Shown one piece after another: positions 28,428 through 35,481 of a DNA stretch of 64,000 bases. The stretch comes from Methylopila sp. Yamaguchi (GTDB taxonomy: Bacteria > Pseudomonadota > Alphaproteobacteria > Rhizobiales > Methylopilaceae). The stretch covers positions 1-64,000 of the forward strand of contig NZ_BAUX01000022.1 in NCBI RefSeq assembly GCF_002897035.1. The letters run 5' to 3'. Numbering within the stretch: the first letter of the stretch is position 1; each line of letters begins with the position of its first letter. The notes beneath the pieces are model-generated. The model ran no database searches and was not told the DNA's origin. It worked only from the letters and a program-made list of their open reading frames with translations. The position numbers and the translations under genes were made by a program.

Positions 28428-29966
28428 ATGGATCTGCCGTCGATCCTGCCGATCGTCGTCGGGCTGTGGTGCGTGGCGTTTCTCGTCCGCGCCGTCGCGG
28501 TCGCCCGCCGCGGCGGCCCCTTCGCGACGGGTTGGGTGGTGAAGGCCGCGCTGGCGCTGCTCGGCGTAGGCGCGGCCCTCGCGCTCGGGTCCGAGACCGC
28601 GCTCTACGGGGTCTCGGCGGCCTGGGCGGTGCTGCTGGTCGCGCCGGCGCTCGCCGCGCAGGGGCAGGCGCGGGAGCTCGCCGGCCTGCGGTTCGACCGC
28701 GCGCGCGTCTACGCCGAGATCGTCCGCCTGCTGCACCCCATCGACGGCTGGCGCGGCGCGCCGGACCTGATGCGCGTGCTCGCCAGGGCGCAGGCCGGCG
28801 ACGCCTCCGTCGTCCCCGAACTCCGGCGCAGGCTCGAGGCGGACGACCTTCCCGCGGGCGCCCGGCCCTATGTCTGGGGCGAGATCGCGCGGCTGACGGG
28901 CGATTGGGACGGGCTGCTCGCGCTGCGCCGCCCGACGCTTCCGGCGACGGCCGGCCTGAGGCTGCGGGCGCTGGGGGAGACCGGACGCCTCGCGGAGCTG
29001 GCGCAAGAGCACGCCCGGCTGGAGGAGCCGGACCCCTTCGCCGATCTCATGCTGTTCGCCTTTTCCGGACGGAAGCGAGGCGTCGCGGCCCTGATCGACG
29101 GCGCGCCCTTCGCGGCGCTGAGCCCGAGCGCGAAGGACTTCTGGCGCGCCACCGCTGCGATGGTCGCCGATCCCGGCGACGCCGCGGCGCGCGCCTTGGT
29201 GGAGGCGAGCGCGGCGGGGCCGCAACGGGACGCCTTGATCGCCCGCAGGCTGGGCGGAGGGCTCGGCGAGCGCTCGGCTCTCGACCCCAAGACCTCTGCG
29301 GCGATCGACCGGCTTGAGAACGACGTCGTCGCGGCGATGACTGGGGCCGCTCCCGTGGTCCGGCGTTGGCCGATCGTCACGGCGGCGCTGATCGCGGCCA
29401 ACGTCGCGGCCTTCGGCGCGGAGATCCTGGTCGGGGGATGGGGCGGGCCGACCGATCTCGACACGCTGTACCAACTCGGCGCGCTGTGGCCGCCGTCCGT
29501 GCTCGAGGACGGTGAGTGGTGGAGGCTCGGCTCCGCCATGTTCCTGCATTTCGGCGCGCTGCATCTCGCCCTGAACATGCTGGCGCTGGCCGTCTTCGGA
29601 CGTCAGGTCGAGCTGAGGGTCGGGCCTTGGCGCATGGCCGCGCTCTATGCGCTGGCGGGCCTCGGCTCCATGGCGGGCGTGCTCGCGCTCGGCGAGATCC
29701 GCGGAGCGGAGCCCGATCTGCTGATCGGCGCGTCCGGCGCCATCTTCGGCGTGGTCGGCGCCTTCGGCGCGCTGCTGGTCGCGGACGTCCGGGCGGGCCA
29801 GCGCGGCGCGCGCCGGAGGCTGATCGAACTCGCCGCCATCGTCGCCCTCCAGATCGCGTTCGACGCGCTGACGCCCGAGATCAGCATGTCCGCGCACGCC
29901 TTCGGTTTCGTCCTCGGCCTCGCCGCGGGGTTCGCGCTCCTCGGCGTCACTCGCCGACGTAGCTGA
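28428..29966 (+). CDS. rhomboid family intramembrane serine protease with long N-terminal region
   Basis: A 512-residue protein. The rhomboid core is in the last 200 residues: HLALN (His379, Asn383), catalytic Ser436 in GASGAIFG, and His490 in SMSAHAFGF. The first 310 residues are not part of the core. They hold two or three membrane segments (residues 1-75) and then a soluble, Ala/Leu/Arg-rich, probably helical-repeat region of about 230 residues with periodic LRRRLEAD-type helices. Such fusions occur in alphaproteobacterial rhomboids, but I do not recognise the domain. The 3' end overlaps that of the convergent dehydrogenase gene by 20 bp. Its substrate is unknown. Confidence 0.88.
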   Translation: MDLPSILPIVVGLWCVAFLVRAVAVARRGGPFATGWVVKAALALLGVGAALALGSETALYGVSAAWAVLLVAPALAAQGQARELAGLRFDRARVYAEIVRLLHPIDGWRGAPDLMRVLARAQAGDASVVPELRRRLEADDLPAGARPYVWGEIARLTGDWDGLLALRRPTLPATAGLRLRALGETGRLAELAQEHARLEEPDPFADLMLFAFSGRKRGVAALIDGAPFAALSPSAKDFWRATAAMVADPGDAAARALVEASAAGPQRDALIARRLGGGLGERSALDPKTSAAIDRLENDVVAAMTGAAPVVRRWPIVTAALIAANVAAFGAEILVGGWGGPTDLDTLYQLGALWPPSVLEDGEWWRLGSAMFLHFGALHLALNMLALAVFGRQVELRVGPWRMAALYALAGLGSMAGVLALGEIRGAEPDLLIGASGAIFGVVGAFGALLVADVRAGQRGARRRLIELAAIVALQIAFDALTPEISMSAHAFGFVLGLAAGFALLGVTRRRS

Positions 29967-31152
29967 CGCGGTAGACGGCGCCGTTGTGGTCGTCCGAGAC
30001 CAGCAGCGATCCATCCGAGAGCGGCTGCACGTCGACCGGGCGGCCCACGTACTCGTCGTTCTGCACGAAGCCGCTGAGGAACGACTCGACCCCGGTCACG
30101 CGGCCCATGCCGTCGCGCAGCACGGCGACCACGTCGGCCTGTTTGCGCGCCCGGTTCCAAGGGCCGTGGCGGGCGACGAAAATGGCGTTGCGATACTTTT
30201 CCGGGAACGCGGTCCCTCTGTAGAAGCGCATCCCGAGCGGCGCGGCGTGGGGCCCAAGCAGAGCCTCCGGAGCCGTGAACTCCGAGCAGGAGCGCCCGGC
30301 GCCGAAGGCGGGGTCGGGCAGCAGGCCGGAGTGGCAATAGGGGAAGCCGAAGTCCTGGCCGAGCCGCGTCACGTGGTTCAGCTCGTCGGAAGGCTCTGGG
30401 CTGGTGAGGCCGTCGCGCTGGTTGTCGGTGAACCAGAGGTCGCCGGTCGTCGGGTCGAAATCGAACCCCACGGAGAACCGCACGCCGCGGGCGACCGTCT
30501 CTACGCCGGTCCCGTCCAGGTTCATGCGAAGGATCCGGCCGTGGGCGTCATCGGGCCGGCAGACGTTGCAGGGCGACCCGACGGTCACATAGAGCTTGCC
30601 GTCGGGACCGACCTTGACCGCCTTCCAGCTGTTCGGCGACTCGGCCGGAAACGCATCGTAGACCACCGCCGGCTCGCCCGGCCGGTCGATCCGGTCCTCG
30701 ATTGCGTCAAAGCGGAGGATCTTGCGGGGCGTCGCGACGTAAAGCGCGCCGCCGGAGACTTCGATCCCGTTCGGCAGCGGCGTGTCGTCGAGCACGACAT
30801 GGACGGCGCGACCGCCGGCGGGCGTCTTCACCAGCGCGTAGACGCGGTTCGCGACGAACAGCGAGGAGACGAAGACCGTGCCGCGCGGCCCCTCCCGCAG
30901 CATGCGCGCGTCCAGCACGTCGCTCGCGAAGGTCTCGACCTTGAAGCCGGGCGGCGCCCTGAGCTTCGCGGTCGGCAACTCGTCCGCAGGCGTGGCCGCC
31001 GGAAACACCGAGGGCGGGGCGAGCCGGCGCGGGCTCTCGGACGGCGGTCGGCCGATCGCCCAGAAGTCCTCCGCGGCGACGGCGGGCGCTAGCGCGCCGA
31101 CCAGAAGCAGGGCGGCCGCGGCGACGCGGCGGATATGGTCGAGCGTCGCTAT
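29947..31152 (-). CDS. PQQ-dependent dehydrogenase-like protein (sorbosone/glucose dehydrogenase fold), possible AUA start
   Basis: A beta-propeller protein of about 401 residues. An N-terminal signal peptide (RRVAAAALLLVGALAPAVAA) leads to the mature domain, with DLWFTDNQRDG, NHVTRLGQDFGFPYCH, RHGPWNRA and YVGRPVDVQPL, which match PQQ-dependent sorbosone/aldose sugar dehydrogenases. The start is unusual: the only ribosome binding site, AGGAGA (complement of 31162-31167), sits 9 nt before an AUA codon at 31152, giving a perfect signal peptide. The next in-frame start is a TTG at 31224, giving 425 residues with a long Arg-rich extension. It diverges from the next dehydrogenase gene; the substrate is unknown. 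Confidence 0.75.
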   Translation of the reverse strand: MATLDHIRRVAAAALLLVGALAPAVAAEDFWAIGRPPSESPRRLAPPSVFPAATPADELPTAKLRAPPGFKVETFASDVLDARMLREGPRGTVFVSSLFVANRVYALVKTPAGGRAVHVVLDDTPLPNGIEVSGGALYVATPRKILRFDAIEDRIDRPGEPAVVYDAFPAESPNSWKAVKVGPDGKLYVTVGSPCNVCRPDDAHGRILRMNLDGTGVETVARGVRFSVGFDFDPTTGDLWFTDNQRDGLTSPEPSDELNHVTRLGQDFGFPYCHSGLLPDPAFGAGRSCSEFTAPEALLGPHAAPLGMRFYRGTAFPEKYRNAIFVARHGPWNRARKQADVVAVLRDGMGRVTGVESFLSGFVQNDEYVGRPVDVQPLSDGSLLVSDDHNGAVYRVSYVGE

Positions 31153-31329
31153 GGCGATCCGTCTCCTGCGGCGGCCGCCGTCTCTGAGGCGGCGGTCTGT
31201 CGCGCGCGACGCTAGCCTCGCCAAAGCCTGTCGCCAAGCGCGACTCCTGACGGTTGCGCGGCTCCTCAGGTGAGCGCAGGATCGCTAGGCACGGGCCGCC
31301 ATAAGGCCCGGCTAGGGAGTGAAACCGAC

Positions 31330-32580
31330 ATGGGAAAATCGCGTCTTTGCGCCGCGACGGCGCTTGCCCTTTTGTGCTCAATTCCGGCCCAGGCGGCCGA
31401 CGACGCTCTCGACAAGCTTGGCGGGTTCCGCACGACGGGGACGAGCCTCGACATCCCTCAGGTCGAGCAGAGCGGCAAGAAGGCCGAGAACCTCAAGTCC
31501 ATCGCGCAGAAGATCAAGGTTCCCGACGGCTTCAAGGTGGAGCTCTACGCCATCGTGCCGGACGCCCGGCACATGGCGGTCGGAACCAATGTCGGCGTCG
31601 TCTTCGTCGGCACCCGCAAGTCCAAGGCCTATGCCGTGACCGACCGCGACGGCGATCACGTGGCGGACGAGGTGAAGGAGTTCGCGCCGTCGCTGAGGAA
31701 GAGCGTGCCCAACGGCATGTGCTTCACCAAGGACGGCTTCCTCTACGTCATCGAGCACAACCGCGCGCTGCTCTTCCCGGCGGCGGAGTTCTTCTACGAG
31801 AGCCCGGACGTCGCCGTTGCGGTGATCGCGGAGCAACTGATCCCGAAGGAGGACGAAAGCTTCAATCACGGCGCGCGCACCTGCGCGATCGGCCCGGACA
31901 ACAAGCTCTACATAACGCTCGGCCAGCCGTTCAACGTGCCGCCCAAGGAGAAGCTCAAGGGCTTCGCGGAGGCCGGGATCGGCGGGATCATCCGCATGGA
32001 TCGCGACGGCAAGAACCGCGAGGTCTTCGCGCGCGGGATCCGCAATTCCGTCGGCCTCGACTTCAACCCGGCGAACGGCGAACTCTGGTTCACCGACAAC
32101 CAGGTGGACGGCATGGGCGACGACATCCCGCCCGGCGAGCTCAACCGCGCGCCGAAGCCGGGCATGAACTTCGGCTTCCCCTGGTACGGCGGCGGCAAGA
32201 TCCGCACGGTCGAGTACAAGGATGACGAGCCGCCGGCCGACGTCACCTTCCCCGAGGTGGAGTATGCCGCGCACGCCGCGGATCTCGGCATGCGGTTCTA
32301 TGCGGCGGAACAGTTTCCGGAGAAATGGCGCGGCGGGATCTTCGCCGCCGAACACGGCTCCTGGAACCGCACCAAGCCGATCGGAGGACGGATCATGTTC
32401 ACGTCGTTGAAGCCGGACGGGACGGCGGACAAGACCGAGGTCTTCGCCGAGGGATGGCTCGATCCGAAGACCGGGCGCTATCTCGGCCGCCCTGTGGACG
32501 TCGCCATCGCGCTGGACGGGTCGATGCTCGTCTCCGACGACCTGTCGGGCGCGATCTGGCGCATCTCCTACGGCGAGTGA
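31330..32580 (+). CDS. PQQ-dependent dehydrogenase-like protein (sorbosone/glucose dehydrogenase fold)
   Basis: A 416-residue periplasmic protein: a signal peptide (ATALALLCSIPAQA, mature from ADDAL), then a six-bladed propeller with AYAVTDRDGDHVADEV (Ca-binding-like Asp cluster), ELWFTDNQVDG, GELNRAPKPGMNFGFPW, AEHGSWNR and GRPVDVAIALDG. It is a distant paralogue of the divergent gene at 29947. AGGGAG lies 10 nt before ATG 31330. The next gene, a cytochrome c, overlaps its stop (TGATG), so the two are coupled and the cytochrome is likely to take electrons from it. Whether PQQ is really bound cannot be read from the sequence; no pqq genes are in the window. Confidence 0.85.
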   Translation: MGKSRLCAATALALLCSIPAQAADDALDKLGGFRTTGTSLDIPQVEQSGKKAENLKSIAQKIKVPDGFKVELYAIVPDARHMAVGTNVGVVFVGTRKSKAYAVTDRDGDHVADEVKEFAPSLRKSVPNGMCFTKDGFLYVIEHNRALLFPAAEFFYESPDVAVAVIAEQLIPKEDESFNHGARTCAIGPDNKLYITLGQPFNVPPKEKLKGFAEAGIGGIIRMDRDGKNREVFARGIRNSVGLDFNPANGELWFTDNQVDGMGDDIPPGELNRAPKPGMNFGFPWYGGGKIRTVEYKDDEPPADVTFPEVEYAAHAADLGMRFYAAEQFPEKWRGGIFAAEHGSWNRTKPIGGRIMFTSLKPDGTADKTEVFAEGWLDPKTGRYLGRPVDVAIALDGSMLVSDDLSGAIWRISYGE

Positions 32581-32903
32581 TGCGCGCGCGGGAACTCCTC
32601 GCTGCCGTCGCCGTCCTCTCGCTCGCAGCGGCGCCGGCCTTCGCCGACGCCGCTGCGGGCAAGGACAAGGCGCAGGCTTGCGCGGCCTGCCACGGGCTCG
32701 ACGGCCTGTCGCAGATGCCGAACGCCCCGCACATCGCGGGGCAGCCGGAGGTCTACCTCAAGGCGCAGCTCGAGGCGTTCCGCTCCGGCGCGCGGGTGAA
32801 CGAGATGATGTCGGTGGTCGCCAAGGGCCTCAGCGACGAGGACATCGACGACCTCGTCGCCTGGTACTCGGCGATCGAGGTGACGGCGAAGCCGCCGGAG
32901 TGA
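32580..32903 (+). CDS. class I c-type cytochrome
   Basis: A 107-residue protein whose ATG shares its A with the stop of the upstream dehydrogenase gene. A signal peptide (ELLAAVAVLSLAAAPAFA) is followed by the single heme motif CAACH, then GLDGLSQMPNAPHIAGQ and a Met-rich stretch NEMMSVVA that should supply the axial ligand. It is a small mono-heme periplasmic cytochrome, near the cytochrome c553/c4-domain size. The coupling with the dehydrogenase suggests electron transfer from that enzyme to the respiratory chain; this is inference from gene order. Confidence 0.88.
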   Translation: MRARELLAAVAVLSLAAAPAFADAAAGKDKAQACAACHGLDGLSQMPNAPHIAGQPEVYLKAQLEAFRSGARVNEMMSVVAKGLSDEDIDDLVAWYSAIEVTAKPPE

Positions 32904-33019
32904 GGCGTCCGCGCCGCTCGCTTCCGCGAAACGTTAAGCGATTGGCGGCATAGAGACGAAGCGCCCTAGATTCGCCTCATGGCGGGCGGATCGGGGCGCA
33001 ATCGTTTCCGGAGACCGCC

Positions 33020-33814
33020 ATGCGCCTGGTCCGTCTGATCGCCGCCGCCTTCGCTTTCGCGCCCGTCGCTGCGCAGGCCGCGGACGTGGAGCCGCGTCTG
33101 ACGATCGTTGCGCCGGACCCCTCAGTGCGGACCGTCGCCCTGACGCTTGACGCCTGCTCCGGCGCCACCGACCACCGGGTGCTCGACATGCTGGTGGCCG
33201 AGGCCATTCCCGCGACGGTGTTCGTCACGCACCGGTGGATCCGTTCGAACCCCGCGGGCCTCGCCACGCTGAAGGCGCATCCCGAGCTGTTCGAGATCGA
33301 GAACCACGGCGAAAACCACGTGCCGGCGGTGACCGACGTCTCGCAGGTGTTCGGCCTCAAGACCGCCGGCTCGCTGGAGGCGGTGCGCGCCGAGGTGGCC
33401 GGCGGCGCCGCGGCGGTCGAGGCGGCGACGGGCGAACGCCCCCGCTGGTACCGTGACGCAACCGCGCGCTACAGCCCCGACGCAGTCGCCGAGATCAAGG
33501 CGCAGGGGTTTGCGATCGCGGGCTACTCGCTGAACGCCGACATGGGCGCCTCCCTGATGGCGCCCACCGTCGCGCGGCGGGTGGCGGCCGCGAAGTCCGG
33601 CGACGTCATCATCGCCCACATCAACCAGCCCGGGCGGGCAGCGGGGGAGGGGCTTGCCGCCGGCATAAGGGCGCTGAAGACGGCCGGCGCGCGGTTCATG
33701 CTGCTGAAGGACGTCGAGACCCGATTGGACGACGGGCCGGAGACCACGATCGCCGTGCGGAAGGCGGCGCCCGCCCTGCCGAGCGCGGCGCCGAAGAAGG
33801 CCAGGACCTCCTGA
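33020..33814 (+). CDS. polysaccharide deacetylase (NodB-like) family protein
   Basis: A 264-residue exported protein: a signal peptide of about 21 residues (IAAAFAFAPVAAQA), then the NodB fold. The metal/catalytic motif VALTLDAC replaces the usual TFDD, with the first Asp conserved, and ENHGENH supplies the two His ligands. The later RWYRDATARYSPDAVAEI is the usual motif 3, and GDVIIAHINQP motif 5. Its last 30 residues are Ala/Pro/Lys-rich. GGAG lies just upstream of the ATG at 33020. It probably removes acetyl groups from peptidoglycan or a cell-surface polysaccharide; its substrate is undetermined and the altered motif 1 makes activity less certain. Confidence 0.85.
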   Translation: MRLVRLIAAAFAFAPVAAQAADVEPRLTIVAPDPSVRTVALTLDACSGATDHRVLDMLVAEAIPATVFVTHRWIRSNPAGLATLKAHPELFEIENHGENHVPAVTDVSQVFGLKTAGSLEAVRAEVAGGAAAVEAATGERPRWYRDATARYSPDAVAEIKAQGFAIAGYSLNADMGASLMAPTVARRVAAAKSGDVIIAHINQPGRAAGEGLAAGIRALKTAGARFMLLKDVETRLDDGPETTIAVRKAAPALPSAAPKKARTS

Positions 33815-33837
33815 CGCTTCAGGAGACGCCCTGAGTT

Positions 33838-35190
33838 TCAGAGGCCGCTGGCGAAGTCGTAGAGCAGCTTCATGTTGAGCGCGACGATGACCGCGGCGGT
33901 GACGCCCGCAGCGACGCTCATCCAGCGCGGCGCGACGAACTCGCCCATCTTCGAGCGGCTGGCGGTGAACCACACCAGCGGGATCACCGCGAAGGGCAGC
34001 TGCAGGCTCAGGATCACCTGGCTCAGCACCAACAGCTGCGCGGTGCCGCTCTCGCCGTAGATCAGGGTGACGGCGATCGCCGGCGTGATGGCGATGGCGC
34101 GGGTGATCAGGCGGCGCAGCCAAGGCGCGAGCCGGATGCGCAGGAAGCCCTCCATCACCACCTGGCCGGCGAGCGTCGCGGTGACGGTCGAGTTCAGGCC
34201 GCAGCAGAGCAGGGCGACGCCGAAAGCGGTCGCGGCGATCGCGCCGCCGAGCAGCGGCCCAAGCAGCGTGTGCGCCTCGCCGAGCTCCGCCACTTCCGTG
34301 CGCCCGTTGGCGTGGAAGGCGGCGGCGGCGAGGATCAGGATCGAGGCGTTGATGACGAAGGCGAAGACCAGCGCGATGGTCGAGTCCGTCGTCGCGTAGC
34401 GGATCGCCTCGCGCTTGCCGGCGTCGGTGCGCTCGTAGCCGCGGGTCTGCACCACCGAGGAGTGCAGGTAGAGGTTGTGCGGCATGACCGTCGCGCCGAC
34501 GATGCCGAGCGCGATGTAGAGCATCGCCGGGTTCTTCACGAGTTCGGTCGTGGGCGCGAGGCCGCGGATGATCGCGCCGAGGTCCGGATCGGCCATCGCG
34601 AGCTGCACCGCGAAGCAGGCGGCGATCACGAACAGCAGCCCGATGACGAAGGCCTCGATCCAGCGGAAGCCCACCCGCTGCAGCAGCAGCACGAGGAACA
34701 CGTCGAGCGCGGTGACGACGACGCCGATCTCGAGCGGGATGCCGAACAGCAGGTTCAGGCCGATCGCGGTGCCGATCACCTCCGCGAGGTCGGTGGCGCA
34801 GATCGCGGCCTCGGCGAGCATCCACAGCACGAAGGCGACGGGCTTCGGGAAGGCGTCGCGGCAGGCCTGGGCGAGGTCGCGGCCCGCACCGACGCCGAGC
34901 CGCGCGCACAGCGCCTGCAGCAGCATCGCCATCAGGCTCGAGAGCGCGACAACGGCCATCAGCGCGTAGCCGAACTGCGAGCCGCCGGCGAGCGAGGTCG
35001 CCCAGTTGCCGGGGTCCATGTAGCCGACAGCGACGAGGTAGCCCGGACCCACGAAGGCGAGGAAGCGCCGGAGCGGGGAGCGCCCGCGCACGCCGACCGA
35101 ACCGTTGACCTCGGCGAGCGACGCTTCGCCGGGGCGGCCGCGCCATCCGGAGAAGGGGGAGTCGGGCAGGCGCTGGGTCAGTTCGGTCAT
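33838..35190 (-). CDS. mntH: Nramp divalent metal transporter MntH
   Basis: A 450-residue proton-coupled importer with 11 hydrophobic segments. Family motifs: [13 protein letters not shown] in the first helix (DPGN metal site) and [15 protein letters not shown] in helix 6 (MPHN). It moves Mn(II), and to some extent Fe(II), into the cytoplasm. The 291-bp gap to the divergent ppdK gene carries an inverted repeat of TTGCAAG-type half-sites at 35234-35266 that is a likely Mn- or Fe-responsive operator. Length and motifs are complete. Confidence 0.95.
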   Translation of the reverse strand: MTELTQRLPDSPFSGWRGRPGEASLAEVNGSVGVRGRSPLRRFLAFVGPGYLVAVGYMDPGNWATSLAGGSQFGYALMAVVALSSLMAMLLQALCARLGVGAGRDLAQACRDAFPKPVAFVLWMLAEAAICATDLAEVIGTAIGLNLLFGIPLEIGVVVTALDVFLVLLLQRVGFRWIEAFVIGLLFVIAACFAVQLAMADPDLGAIIRGLAPTTELVKNPAMLYIALGIVGATVMPHNLYLHSSVVQTRGYERTDAGKREAIRYATTDSTIALVFAFVINASILILAAAAFHANGRTEVAELGEAHTLLGPLLGGAIAATAFGVALLCCGLNSTVTATLAGQVVMEGFLRIRLAPWLRRLITRAIAITPAIAVTLIYGESGTAQLLVLSQVILSLQLPFAVIPLVWFTASRSKMGEFVAPRWMSVAAGVTAAVIVALNMKLLYDFASGL

Positions 35191-35233
35191 CGGGCGGGCT
35201 CGCTGACGGGGGCGTGCGGGAGGCGAGAACGAT

Positions 35234-35266
35234 AATCACTTGCAACAACACCTTTTGCAAGTGGTT
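35234..35266. promoter_or_regulatory. inverted repeat operator candidate upstream of mntH
   Basis: AATCACTTGCAA (35234-35245) and TTGCAAGTGGTT (35255-35266) are inverted copies with one mismatch, 9 bp apart and about 21 bp centre to centre, i.e. two helical turns. A further TTTTGCAAGCGC (35279-35290) and CATGCAAG (35311-35318) follow within 60 bp. The element begins 44 bp upstream of the mntH start. Alphaproteobacterial mntH genes are usually controlled by Mur, Irr or MntR-type regulators; which would bind here is not determined. Confidence 0.55.
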
Positions 35267-35481
35267 CGCAAGAGCGTCTTTTGCAAGCGCGAAGGGGCGC
35301 TGGCGTTTGGCATGCAAGAGATAGAGCGCTTAGCGGGCCGTCGAGTTCCCCCGCTGCCGCGACGCAGCATCGGTCTGCGACAACTTGCCATTGAACGAAA
35401 GGCGTGCAAGGTCCCTAATGCCGGACATGTAGGGCCCTAAATGGCCCGCGGGGGAACCGGCGGACAGGCGGAGAACGACGC

